Source: PUPG01 sp964463915 | GTDB lineage: Bacteria; Bacteroidota; Bacteroidia; Bacteroidales; UBA7960 | Assembly (NCBI GenBank): GCA_964463915.1 | Contig: CAYXEH010000024.1 | Span: 1-37,959 of the forward strand | DNA: 37,959 nucleotides | Reading direction: 5' to 3' | Shown: positions 1-8,144 of the stretch, piece by piece | Layout of the letters: the number at the start of each line of letters is the position of its first letter | Position numbering within the stretch: the stretch's first letter is position 1 | Made by a program: the position numbers and the translations under genes | The notes under the pieces: model-generated | Seen by the model: the letters and a program-made list of their open reading frames with translations, nothing else | Told to the model about the DNA's origin: nothing | Database searches by the model: none

Positions 1-87
1 AGCTATCAATTCAAAACCGGGAAAGAGAAACCAATAATTAACAGGGAAAAGGAAGATATTCCTAAAAGGATTAAACCGGGGTTATAG
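1..87 (+). CDS. C-terminal end of an upstream gene (partial)
   Basis: An open frame runs in from the window edge and stops at TAG 85-87, giving 28 residues (SYQFKTGKEK..., ending KRIKPGL). The aromatic/Lys-rich SYQFKTGKEK stretch followed by a charged tail resembles the ends of Bacteroidota outer-membrane beta-barrel proteins, but this is only an impression from a short tail. No other frame is open across this stretch in a convincing way. Product unknown. Confidence 0.35.
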   Translation, partial: SYQFKTGKEKPIINREKEDIPKRIKPGL

Positions 88-327
88 GCATTGCAACTGG
101 CCTGGCGGATTATAATAAACTGAATGGTTCACAATCTGATGATTGAAAACCGTTCACTTTTGGATAGCGAATGTACGCCTGCGAACACTATTGCACTGCT
201 GTTTAATTTGGTTTATGCATGTAATAATATGAAAAACAAACAGATAAGAGGTTTGGCACGCGATTGGATACAAGTAAAGTGAACTTGAAAATAAAAAACA
301 AAAAATAAACAAATAACCCTCTGAATT

Positions 328-615
328 ATGAAAACAAGAATTATCATCACCGCAGCCATCATCATTTTTACCACAACCATTGCCAGCAGCCAGTCTTTGC
401 TGAAATTTCAAACCACCGACGGCGTGGAGCTGTTTCAGCCGGTTGAAACGGAAGAAGCGCCTGACCAGGCCCCTGACATGCCGTCAGAGATTATTGATTG
501 CAACAGTCCTTGTGTTTCTTATGAGCATTTTGATATTACCTTGTTCAGTGCCCCCGAAACAGAAGAACCGCTTCCGTTTGACCTGGATAAGATGCTTGGG
601 TCGCTGGACCGCTAA
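328..615 (+). CDS. Small secreted protein of unknown function
   Basis: The 95-residue product begins MKTRIIITAAIIIF and has a clear Sec-type signal peptide, with likely cleavage near ASS-QS at residues 19-22. The mature part is acidic and Pro/Glu-rich (VETEEAPDQAPD, PETEEPLPFD) with two Cys close together (DCNSPC). The start is preceded by an A-rich stretch, as is common in Bacteroidota, and a strong terminator follows about 40 bp after the stop, which supports a real monocistronic gene. I do not recognise the family. An overlapping frame at 443-634 has no signal peptide and is less likely. Confidence 0.6.
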   Translation: MKTRIIITAAIIIFTTTIASSQSLLKFQTTDGVELFQPVETEEAPDQAPDMPSEIIDCNSPCVSYEHFDITLFSAPETEEPLPFDLDKMLGSLDR

Positions 616-657
616 GGAGCTTGTTTCCTGTTAAGATTTTTTCATGTTGGTTTTAGT

Positions 658-686
658 GCCTGCCGGGATTCCCGGCGGGCATTTTT
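658..686 (+). terminator. Intrinsic terminator after the small secreted protein gene
   Basis: A 10-bp GC-rich stem (GCCTGCCGGG with CCCGGCGGGC, one G-U pair) closes a three-base loop and is followed by ATTTTT. It lies 42 bp after the stop at 615. Confidence 0.85.
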
Positions 687-820
687 AATGAAAATGGCCA
701 TCCATGCAATCGAAACTCTAAGTCAAATAAACACCCTGGTCAAGAAATATTGCATAATTTTAGTGCTTGTACGTGATGCAATGATGACCAACAATAAAGT
801 AAATTTTTAAATGGGATAAA

Positions 821-973
821 ATGAAAACAAGCCTGATCTTTTTAATACTCCTTTCAACTGGCATTTTGTTTGCCTGCAATTCCAATAATCCACGAGATAA
901 TCAGACAACTACAAAGTCTGAAAATACGCTGATTGGTAAGTGGGTAAGGATCGGACAAGCTGGTCCGAGATGA
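821..973 (+). pseudogene. Truncated lipoprotein (lipocalin-like start)
   Basis: A 50-residue frame starts MKTSLIFLILLSTG and carries a good lipobox (LFAC, Cys at residue 19), a Ser/Asn/Thr-rich linker, and then LIGKWVRIG. The LIGxW pattern after a lipobox is how many small Bacteroidota lipocalin-like lipoproteins begin, but the frame ends at TGA 971-973, before a domain could form. The following 100 bp hold only short open stretches in another frame, with a further stop. I read this as the 5' remnant of a decayed lipoprotein gene. It could instead be a genuine tiny lipoprotein, or an assembly error could break the frame. Confidence 0.5.
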
Positions 974-1078
974 TCTGACTGGGGTGGTATAGGATTATAA
1001 TAAAGCAATTGAATTGGGGTTTTCAGTATTGAGAATTGCCGAACAGGAAAAGTGTATTGATTACTGGAGTTAAGTATC

Positions 1079-1966
1079 ATGGAAAATCCGATTTTATTTG
1101 TTGTGCCGGTCCTGCTTTCTATGCTGACGGGCTCTTGTGATGATAACGCTCCGTCAATGCTTGAAAAAGTGGAGCATTTAAACCTCCGGACAATTGATGG
1201 AAGCATCAAAACATATTACGCGGAAGGATACAAAGAAAGAGCGGAAACAACTTTAGAAGTATTGCACAAATCCACGGGATTTTATGAAGAGAATTTTGAT
1301 GTCAGGCAATCCTTTGCGCTTGCTGTTATAGATTCAGACAGCTGGGGAAAAATAACCCAGATTCCCTACGGACTTCCCTTCGTTTCGGGCCCGCCTTATA
1401 TCGTGTGCCTTCCGGCCGACACCAATAATTCGCTCTCCGAAATTATCCTGACCGCCATGGATGGATACGAGTTGAATACCCAACATGGGATGACGCAAGA
1501 GGAAATAGTCAATCTTTTTATCTCTCTCATTGGGTTTCATGAATTGGGCCATATTTATGCCAGGGCCTATGGCATCAGTTTTCCAAACAATTGGATATTT
1601 GAGTTTGCAGCAACATATTTTGCATATTTCTATCTCGAGCAGAATTTTCCCGGACAAAGCGAGATTTGGGGTGATGTGTCTGAGATCTTAGTAAAGGAAT
1701 TGGAGCCTTCTCACACTTCTCTGAAGGATTTTGAGGAAATGTATGTAGGAGTTGGTGTGGAAAACTATGCCTGGTATCAGGCTGTGTTTCTGGGAAGGGT
1801 TGAGGAAGTATACCGGCAACAAGGAATAGAATTCCTAAGGAAACTAAAAAATCATCATTGGGCCCCGGGTTCATCACCAGAATATTTGAATGAAATGGAA
1901 AACATCAGTTCCGGATTTATGAGGTGGGCCCAAAATCATCACTTGCAGAGTGATGAACGTGATTAA
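1079..1966 (+). CDS. Lipoprotein zinc metallopeptidase with HExxH motif
   Basis: The 295-residue protein has a lipoprotein signal (VLLSMLTGSC, lipidated Cys20), so it is probably anchored to the outer or inner membrane facing the periplasm or outside. Residues 152-159 read GFHELGHI, a classic HExxH zinc site (His154, Glu155, His158). A likely third ligand is Glu175 in NNWIFEFAATY, giving a gluzincin-like HExxH-x16-E spacing. The middle (residues 100-150) is probably the wall of the active-site cleft. No named family is recognised with certainty; distant relatives would be DUF-type peptidases. It stands between a decayed lipoprotein and a transporter gene on the same strand, without tight linkage to either. 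The HExxH site is seen directly; substrate is unknown. Confidence 0.7.
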   Translation: MENPILFVVPVLLSMLTGSCDDNAPSMLEKVEHLNLRTIDGSIKTYYAEGYKERAETTLEVLHKSTGFYEENFDVRQSFALAVIDSDSWGKITQIPYGLPFVSGPPYIVCLPADTNNSLSEIILTAMDGYELNTQHGMTQEEIVNLFISLIGFHELGHIYARAYGISFPNNWIFEFAATYFAYFYLEQNFPGQSEIWGDVSEILVKELEPSHTSLKDFEEMYVGVGVENYAWYQAVFLGRVEEVYRQQGIEFLRKLKNHHWAPGSSPEYLNEMENISSGFMRWAQNHHLQSDERD

Positions 1967-2147
1967 AAAATCAAAAAGCAATGCAGCATATACCAAATTT
2001 ATTAAAGAGAATCACGCAAGACGCATACAGCTGTCCGTTGGCAGCAAGTATAGGGGGACTCACCACAAAACAAATACGATGATACCTCAAAAAAAAATAC
2101 TTTTTTGTTGGTCTATTTTGTAACTTTATGGTTAATTATTATGTATT

Positions 2148-3260
2148 ATGCACCTGTCTTTTCAAAAAGTATTTTATGTCATCGCCACAGTTATGGCCTT
2201 AATTGCTATATTAATTCTGGCCAAAACAGTGCTGATTCCTCTTGCATTTGCCTTTTTAATTGCATTTATTCTCTACCCGTTAACCCTGAGATTTGAATCG
2301 TGGGGTGCAAGCCAGATAGTGTCGGCGTTTCTATCCGTCATGACCCTATTACTGATAATCGGGGGAGGCCTTTTTCTTTTCTCGAATCAGCTCATGCAAT
2401 TCTCCGAACACCTAACTGAATTTAAAGAGAAATTACTCGAGGTATTTACGGATTTTACTGTATATATCAACCAGAATGTGGAGGTTCTGCCACAACTGGA
2501 GGAAAGTGAGTTTTTTGATCGGATCAAAACCTGGTTAAACGAGTCGGCAGGCACATTGGTAAGTCAAACTTTCAGTAGCACAGCCAATGTCATTTTCGGG
2601 CTATTTACCTCACTTTTATTTGCCTTCCTGGTGTTAATATACAGGCATGGGATGATCCGGGCCCTGATTCATTTTTATCCCCGGGAGCATAGAGAAAAAG
2701 CGCTCAATATGCTAAGGTCTGTTCAGAAGGTAGGACAGCAATACCTCTTTGGAATGTTGGCAATTGTGCTGATACTGGGCCTTATGAACAGTATCGGGCT
2801 ATTAATTATTGGCCTCGAAAACCCTTTCCTTTTCGGGTATCTGGCCTCCGTGCTGGCCCTTATCCCTTATATCGGAACTTTTACCGGGGCCGCCATTCCG
2901 GTTATATATTCCTTTATAACCTATGATTCAATCTGGATGCCAATAACCATTGCCCTTTTCTTCTGGGGGGTTCAGCTTATTGAGAGTAATTTTCTGACCC
3001 CGAAAATTGTAGGGGGGCATTTAAATTTAAATGCGTTTACGGCTATTTTAAGCATCATCATCGGTGCCTCGGTCTGGGGTATTGCCGGGATGATTCTATT
3101 TTTACCTCTCACAGCCATGTTAAAAACGGTATGTCAGGAATATGAAGAGCTTAAGCCTTTTGCTTTGTTGATAGGCAAGAAAAACTACAGAGTCAAAGAA
3201 GACAATCAAGAACTCATTCAAAGATGGCGTAAGCGGATCAAAACCTGGTTTTCCGGTTAG
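2148..3260 (+). CDS. AI-2E family transporter (PerM/TqsA-like)
   Basis: The 370-residue polytopic membrane protein matches the AI-2E transporter family in length and layout. It has two N-terminal hydrophobic segments (residues 8-45), another near 62-80, a soluble amphipathic stretch (about 85-145), and then five C-terminal membrane segments. The family-typical region GYLASVLALIPYIGTFTGA lies near residues 244-262, and the conserved Gln-Leu-Ile-Glu (VQLIESNFLTPKIVG) near 280. Family members export small molecules or act as Na+/H+ antiporters; the name comes from E. coli TqsA, and no quorum-sensing role should be assumed. The ATG at 2148 gives the standard N-terminus. It stands alone, about 180 bp from the previous gene. 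Confidence 0.85.
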   Translation: MHLSFQKVFYVIATVMALIAILILAKTVLIPLAFAFLIAFILYPLTLRFESWGASQIVSAFLSVMTLLLIIGGGLFLFSNQLMQFSEHLTEFKEKLLEVFTDFTVYINQNVEVLPQLEESEFFDRIKTWLNESAGTLVSQTFSSTANVIFGLFTSLLFAFLVLIYRHGMIRALIHFYPREHREKALNMLRSVQKVGQQYLFGMLAIVLILGLMNSIGLLIIGLENPFLFGYLASVLALIPYIGTFTGAAIPVIYSFITYDSIWMPITIALFFWGVQLIESNFLTPKIVGGHLNLNAFTAILSIIIGASVWGIAGMILFLPLTAMLKTVCQEYEELKPFALLIGKKNYRVKEDNQELIQRWRKRIKTWFSG

Positions 3261-3803
3261 TTGCTTTGACCTTTTTCCTGAAAATCAAAGAAACAGCACA
3301 CCACCCTGTACACCATCCTGCCATGGAACAGCAATGCCGAGCTTTCAATACTGCCGTGGAACGCCACCAGGAGGCTTTAAGGAATGGGTAAGAAAAAGAC
3401 TGCTGTCGCGCACCGACGACAACGGTAATTCGGGCATACTTGCCAGCTGGAAAGAACGCCGGGCAGGAAGGCTGGTTGCCCGGCAAAGTTTATAGATTTC
3501 ACACATCAAAGTGATTCCAGTTTATAACGGGATAATCGGACTGTTGGTAAGTTCACCCGGACATTAATGATTTTGTAGAAGAAAATCTCATCTTGATATA
3601 TGTTGGGTGAAAATTTCCCCATCTCATTGCGTTGATCATATAAGGGTAATTTATTTTTTATTTTATTAGAGTAATTAATTATCAATTACTTACATGTTGT
3701 ATGCTTTTTATGCGCAAAACATATAACCATCTGATATGCTTCGGGGAACGATTATTGGCTAAACAATGACAAGTCATTTAATTATTCATCAAATAGTTGT
3801 GTC
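3261..3803 (+). other. Gene-poor stretch, possible coding relic
   Basis: No intact gene is seen in these 543 bp. Between about 3335 and 3493 one plus-strand frame is open and reads protein-like (GGFKEWVRKRLLSRTDDNG, then SWKERRAGRLVARQSL), but it has no plausible start and ends abruptly. It may be the remnant of a lost gene. The rest (about 3500-3800) is AT-rich, non-coding and probably carries the promoter for the small gene at 3804. Confidence 0.3.
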
Positions 3804-3962
3804 ATGATTGGATGGATTATTGCAGCATTAATTTTAGCATTCGTTTTTGGTCTGCTCGGATTTACCGGAATAGCCAGGGGGTTTGCAGAAATTGCGAAAG
3901 TACTTTTCTACATTTTTCTGATACTATTTATTATTGCCTTGATTATGAATCTCGTAGGATAA
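3804..3962 (+). CDS. DUF1328 small membrane protein (YtjA-like)
   Basis: A 52-residue frame starts MIGWIIAALILAFVFGLLGF and continues with TGIARGFAEIAKVLFYIFLI, two hydrophobic helices separated by a Gly-rich turn. This matches the DUF1328/YtjA family in length and in the LGFxGIAxGxAxIAKxLF signature. The family is a small inner-membrane protein, often stress-related, with no established biochemical role. It is too short for ordinary gene-finding cut-offs and is easily missed. A separate 61-residue membrane protein follows about 190 bp downstream on the same strand. Confidence 0.85.
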   Translation: MIGWIIAALILAFVFGLLGFTGIARGFAEIAKVLFYIFLILFIIALIMNLVG

Positions 3963-4155
3963 CTTTTTGGATGACGGGATTTGAATTGTTATGGAAAGGG
4001 TTTTACAGTGGGAACCTTGTGTTTTGCAATGCACAGCCGGTCTTCTTTTCCAAATTCTCACGTAGTCTTCCGTTGACTGCATCCTGCCGGATTAATAGGT
4101 ATTCTCAATAAAATTCCTTATCTTAATGAATATAACCTTAAAAAAAACGGACATT

Positions 4156-4341
4156 ATGGATATCAGAGAGGAATTTGACGCAAGAGTAAAAAGACTTGAA
4201 AGCTTTATCGAGGATAGGGGATTAGGGTCTAAACAATTAAAGAAAGCCAAAAACGCGCAGAAAAATGTGAACGCCATTATTTTGCTGGGCAGCCTGATTG
4301 TTGTGGCTGGCATTGCGGTATGGGCACTCAACAGTGACTGA
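4156..4341 (+). CDS. Small single-pass membrane protein, unknown
   Basis: The 61-residue product (MDIREEFDARVKRLESFIED...) has a charged, coiled-coil-like N-terminal half and a single C-terminal membrane segment (residues about 37-57, NAIILLGSLIVVAGIAVWAL), so it is a tail-anchored type protein. An in-frame ATG at 4126 would add ten residues; I prefer 4156, which follows an A-rich stretch and gives a natural N-terminus. Together with the DUF1328 gene upstream it forms a pair of tiny membrane proteins, which hints at a membrane-stress role, but this is inference. Confidence 0.6.
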   Translation: MDIREEFDARVKRLESFIEDRGLGSKQLKKAKNAQKNVNAIILLGSLIVVAGIAVWALNSD

Positions 4342-4351
4342 TGAATAAGTC

Positions 4352-4372
4352 GCCATCCGATGGCATTCTTTT
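4352..4372 (+). terminator. Weak terminator candidate after the small membrane gene
   Basis: A 5-bp stem (GCCAT/ATGGC) with a three-base loop is followed by ATTCTTTTA. It lies 10 bp after the stop at 4341 and could also mark the far end of the convergent trp operon. The short stem makes this uncertain. Confidence 0.35.
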
Positions 4373-4440
4373 ATCTTACTGCGAAACGTCTGATCTTTAC
4401 CCTGCCGGGTTTTCTTCAAAGGCCTGACATGGGTATAATG

Positions 4441-5448
4441 TTAGCTATTCCTCAGACGCATGGTCTCTCTGAGCCTCTGTATCAGGCGTCGGGCCTGATA
4501 GAAATCGAGTGTCTGGTCGCCGTCTGAATAGGCCCTCTGGGGGCATTCATGAATCTCGATCATTACGCCGTCAGCGCCTGCCATGACCGATGCCAGGGCC
4601 AGGGGATCCACATAGTTGCGTATGCCAACACCATGTGAGGGGTCGCTGAAAACCGGCAGGTGGCTTTTGTCGCGCAAGTATGGGATGGCATTCAGATCCA
4701 TGGTGTTGCGGTATGATTTTTCAAAAGTGCGTATGCCTCTTTCGCAGAGGATGATGTTTTCATTGCCGTTGGAGAATATATATTCGGCCGAGGCCAGCAG
4801 CTCATGAAGGGTCATTGACATCCCGCGCTTCAGTAATACAGGTTTGTCAGTCTTGCCCAGTTCATCCAGCAGGTTGTAGTTCTGGGAGTTTCTTGCCCCT
4901 ACCTGATAGACATCCACATAATCATACATGAGCTCAATCTGCGACACCTGCATGACCTCAGTCACGACCTTTATCCCGTTGGCCCGGCAGTGGGCCGAAA
5001 AATATTTCAGCCCCTCAACGCCGTGGCCCCTGAAGGAATAGGGCGAACTCCTTGGTTTGAATGTCCCGCCACGCATGAAGCGGATGTTGTGCTCTTTTAA
5101 AAATGCAATGGTATTAATTACCTGCTCCTCGCTTTCGATCGAACAGGGGCCCATTACGATCGTGAGGTCATTTCTTGATATTTTGGTACCATCGCTGAAA
5201 GGTATTTCAGAGTCCTCAACCTTCCATTTCCTGGAAACCAGTTTGTTTTCATCCTCAACCACATGGACATCCTTTACCCCCGGTTTATTCCCGAAATGAC
5301 GGATATCGGTCACCTTTTTTCCATTGCAGACAAGGTAACGGCCATTGAGCGTCTCTACCAGGTTTGCCTTGTATCCATTGTCCTTCAATTCTGTCAAGAT
5401 GGATTCCAGTTCCTCTTTCTGACAGTTTTTTTGCAGCTGTATCAACAT
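4441..5448 (-). CDS. aroF: 3-deoxy-7-phosphoheptulonate (DAHP) synthase, type I-beta
   Basis: This enzyme condenses phosphoenolpyruvate with erythrose 4-phosphate, the first step of the shikimate pathway, in the cytoplasm. The 335-residue protein has an N-terminal ferredoxin-like domain (residues 1-70), the regulatory module of Thermotoga-type DAHP synthases. A TIM barrel follows with GPCSIES (100-106, metal ligand Cys102), KPRSSPYSF (131-139), QVGARNSQN, LLKRG, ILCERG, DPSHG and EIHECP. No chorismate mutase domain is fused. It is the last gene of the trp operon, 51 bp after trpA, so flux into the pathway is co-expressed with its tryptophan branch. The ferredoxin-like domain suggests feedback control by an aromatic amino acid, but the effector cannot be told from sequence. 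Symbol by family (DAHP synthase); aroG would serve equally. Confidence 0.93.
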   Translation of the reverse strand: MLIQLQKNCQKEELESILTELKDNGYKANLVETLNGRYLVCNGKKVTDIRHFGNKPGVKDVHVVEDENKLVSRKWKVEDSEIPFSDGTKISRNDLTIVMGPCSIESEEQVINTIAFLKEHNIRFMRGGTFKPRSSPYSFRGHGVEGLKYFSAHCRANGIKVVTEVMQVSQIELMYDYVDVYQVGARNSQNYNLLDELGKTDKPVLLKRGMSMTLHELLASAEYIFSNGNENIILCERGIRTFEKSYRNTMDLNAIPYLRDKSHLPVFSDPSHGVGIRNYVDPLALASVMAGADGVMIEIHECPQRAYSDGDQTLDFYQARRLIQRLRETMRLRNS

Positions 5449-5499
5449 GACTTATTTGTTTACGCGTTTTAATTTCTTGTGATCCATATTTTCTGTGGT

Positions 5500-6273
5500 T
5501 CAAAGGCCAAGGTCACGGAGCAGTGCTTTGATGGCCTTTTCTGCATCTGGGTGTGCATCAAGCTTTTTTATAAAGGCAGAGCCGCAGATGGCTCCGCTTA
5601 GGTTGTCCCAGGCCTGCATGAGGGTCTGGTTGTTATGAATCCCGAAACCGCAGATAAGTGGGTTTTTAAGCCCCATGGAGTTCAGGCGCCGGAAATACGC
5701 AGTCTGTTCCTGGCCGTAATTTTTTTGTGTGCCCGTGGTTGCGGCAGAACTTACCACGTAAATGAAGGCATCCGATACCTGGTCGATTGTCCGGATGCGT
5801 GCTGCGGACGTCCGGGGGGTCACAAGAAAAACAGGGCTGATGTGGTATTTTCTGTACAGTGGCTGAAAATCACTCAGGTACTCTTTGATTGGAAGGTCCG
5901 GCAAAATAAGGGCGGATATCCCTGCCTCCGAAGCCTCCCGGATGAAGCGTTCTGTACCATATTGCATGACAGGGTTGAGATATCCCATCAGCAGAAGCGG
6001 GATGCCGGTCTTGCTCTTGATTTCATGCAACTGTTTGAGCAGCAATGCTATGGTCATGCCATTTGCAATCGCCCCGGTACTGCTCTGCTGGATCACAGGC
6101 CCGTCGGCCAGGGGGTCGGAGTAGGGCATGCCGACTTCCAGGAAGTCTATGCCGGCACTTTCTGCTGCGCCGATTATACTTGCAGCAGATTCAGCTTCAG
6201 GGTGCCCGGCTGTGAAAAACAGGGATAGCAATTTTTGCTTTTTGTCTGACAGGAGTGCTTGTAGTGGGTTCAT
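5500..6273 (-). CDS. trpA: Tryptophan synthase alpha chain
   Basis: The alpha subunit cleaves indole-3-glycerol phosphate to indole and glyceraldehyde 3-phosphate and passes indole to the beta subunit. The 257-residue TIM barrel has the usual length. The catalytic pair is present: Glu46 and Asp57 in FLEVGMPYSDPLADGP, equivalent to Glu49 and Asp60 of the enteric enzyme. Other family landmarks are LLMGYLNPVMQYG, ALILPDLPIKE, YVVSSAATTGT and the phosphate-binding ICGFGIH. It starts 21 bp after the stop of the trpF-trpB fusion gene, so the partner beta domain is translated just upstream in the same operon. Confidence 0.97.
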   Translation of the reverse strand: MNPLQALLSDKKQKLLSLFFTAGHPEAESAASIIGAAESAGIDFLEVGMPYSDPLADGPVIQQSSTGAIANGMTIALLLKQLHEIKSKTGIPLLLMGYLNPVMQYGTERFIREASEAGISALILPDLPIKEYLSDFQPLYRKYHISPVFLVTPRTSAARIRTIDQVSDAFIYVVSSAATTGTQKNYGQEQTAYFRRLNSMGLKNPLICGFGIHNNQTLMQAWDNLSGAICGSAFIKKLDAHPDAEKAIKALLRDLGL

Positions 6274-6294
6274 ATCAATTGTAGTCGGTTTATA

Positions 6295-8121
6295 TCAACG
6301 GAAATGTTTTTCATAGGTTTGCAGGTCTTTGTCGCCCCGGCCGGAAAGGCATAATACAACAAGGTCCCCGGGCGAGAACGAATATTTATCCAGGGCTGCG
6401 ATGGCATGGGCAGATTCCAGGGCAGGGATAATCCCTTCGGCACGGCTGAACCTCATAGCAGCATCCAGGGCCTCGTTGTCGTTTACCGGAATGAACTCTG
6501 CAAGCTTGTTTTGATGCAAATAGGCATGCATGGGCCCTATGCCCGGATAATCAAGTCCGGCAGAAACAGAATGTGCCTCGGTGACCTGACCATCTGGTGT
6601 TTGGAGCAACAAGGTCTTGCAGCCATGAATGATGCCCGGCGACCCTTTATGTATGGTTGCTGCGGTTTTGCCTGAATCAGCGCCCTTTCCCCCGGCTTCC
6701 ACTCCAACAAGGCGGGTTTTCCCGTTCCCGATAAAATGAAAGAACGCCCCGGCTGCATTGCTGCCTCCGCCGGCACAGGCGAACACATAGTCGGGTGCCT
6801 CTTTCCCTTCTTTTTCCAAAAGCTGTTCCGTGATCTCCTTGCTGATCACTGATTGCAGCCGGGCAACCAGGTCGGGGTAGGGGTGGGGTCCGATGGTGGA
6901 ACCTATAAGGTAATAGGTATCTTCCGGATCATTGATCCAGTGGCGTATGGCTTCATTGGTGGCGTCCTTCAGGGTTTTGCTGCCCGATTCAACGGGGATG
7001 ACCTCCGCTCCGAGCATTTTCATTCGCAGCACGTTGGGCTGTTGCCGTGCAATATCTTTGCTTCCCATAAAAACAGTACAGGGAATCTTCAACAGTGCAC
7101 ATACCGTTGCGGTCGCCACACCATGTTGTCCTGCCCCGGTTTCAGCGATAATTCTCTTTTTGTTCAGATGCTTTGCAAAGAGTGCCTGCCCCACCACATT
7201 GTTGAGTTTGTGGGCGCCGGTATGGCAGAGGTCTTCCCTTTTAAGGTAGACCCTGGCACCGGTTTCTTTTGAGAGATCATCCGAAAAATAGAGCGCCGTT
7301 GGCCTGCCCACATAGTCTTTGAGCAGTTTCCGGAAATCTTTCTGAAACGTATCAGACTGCAGTACTTGAAGGTAATTGGTGCGTAGTTCTTCCACGTTGG
7401 GATAGAGCATCTCCGGAATATAGGCACCCCCGAATTGACCGTAATAGCCATCACTGTCGGGGAAACACCCCCCGGGGCCTTCCTTCCCATGATCAGCATG
7501 TTGTATTGTTGACATGAACGCTTTTATTTTGGAAACATTTTTTATTCCCGGGGTCGTTTCAAACCTGCTGTTAATATCCAGTGCATGCAGTCCGGGATAG
7601 GGCGATTTTTGATCGATGCTGAAATCCGGACCAATGCCCCCGCCGAGGAAATACTGTTTATCAAAGTCATAACCGGCCAGCAAAGCATGGTCGAATGTTT
7701 TGCCACTCCCTCCCGCTTTATCGCTTTTGGTGTCAAACAGAAAATAATCGCAGCAGTCCATATAGTCCGCGAGGTTCCCGGGCAGGCGGTTACTGACCGC
7801 AAAAGCCTTGATCACTTTGGCATTTTCCCTTATGCGCCTGCAGTAGTCCGGGCTTTCATTGCCGTGGAGCTGCACAAGATCGAGGCGGTAGGTTGTTAAA
7901 ATATGTCTGGCCTCACTAAGCGGTTTGTTGACCATTACCGCAACCTTTTCTGTTGACCCGGGCAGTTGTTCCAGGGGGAGCTCCGCAATTGTTTCACTCA
8001 CATCCCGGGGGGAGTGCTTGTGAAAGATAAACCCCATATAATCCGGCTTTGCGGCTGCGATCTCCATCATATTCACCGGGCATTTTATGCCACAGACCTT
8101 AAGTTTTGTATTGTTGTGCAT
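6295..8121 (-). CDS. trpFB: TrpF-TrpB fusion: phosphoribosylanthranilate isomerase / tryptophan synthase beta
   Basis: One 608-residue frame covers two enzymes of the pathway. Residues 1-202 are PRA isomerase (KVCGIK with catalytic Cys10; FLFDTKSDKAGGSG with Asp130; GGGIGP). Residues about 222-608 are tryptophan synthase beta (GYYGQFGGAYIPEMLYP; PLP lysine Lys305 in CHTGAHKLNN; catalytic Glu327 in AETGAGQHG; PLP-phosphate loop GGGSNAAG). A linker of about 20 residues joins them. It begins at Met203 (codon at 7515), which looks like a former start of TrpB and might still act as an internal start. Both halves are near normal length with all key residues, so both are predicted active. It lies 23 bp after trpC. 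A single-base sequencing error that joins two genes cannot be excluded. Confidence 0.93.
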   Translation of the reverse strand: MHNNTKLKVCGIKCPVNMMEIAAAKPDYMGFIFHKHSPRDVSETIAELPLEQLPGSTEKVAVMVNKPLSEARHILTTYRLDLVQLHGNESPDYCRRIRENAKVIKAFAVSNRLPGNLADYMDCCDYFLFDTKSDKAGGSGKTFDHALLAGYDFDKQYFLGGGIGPDFSIDQKSPYPGLHALDINSRFETTPGIKNVSKIKAFMSTIQHADHGKEGPGGCFPDSDGYYGQFGGAYIPEMLYPNVEELRTNYLQVLQSDTFQKDFRKLLKDYVGRPTALYFSDDLSKETGARVYLKREDLCHTGAHKLNNVVGQALFAKHLNKKRIIAETGAGQHGVATATVCALLKIPCTVFMGSKDIARQQPNVLRMKMLGAEVIPVESGSKTLKDATNEAIRHWINDPEDTYYLIGSTIGPHPYPDLVARLQSVISKEITEQLLEKEGKEAPDYVFACAGGGSNAAGAFFHFIGNGKTRLVGVEAGGKGADSGKTAATIHKGSPGIIHGCKTLLLQTPDGQVTEAHSVSAGLDYPGIGPMHAYLHQNKLAEFIPVNDNEALDAAMRFSRAEGIIPALESAHAIAALDKYSFSPGDLVVLCLSGRGDKDLQTYEKHFR

Positions 8122-8144
8122 GGGTGTTTCTCTTTTATATCCTG

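Noticed and set aside
443..634. 63-codon frame overlapping the small secreted protein
   Set aside because: No signal peptide of its own and out of frame with the better-supported gene, though it does have a short hydrophobic run.
1953..2123. 56-codon frame starting inside the 3' end of the metallopeptidase gene
   Set aside because: Lys/Thr/His-rich with no family pattern and a weak start; probably chance in AT-rich sequence.
2148..3260. Reading the AI-2E family gene as a quorum-sensing exporter
   Set aside because: The family name does not predict the substrate, and no luxS or lsr-type genes are present.
5635..6228. 197-codon plus-strand frame opposite trpA
   Set aside because: Fully antisense to trpA and Cys/Gly-rich without domain pattern.
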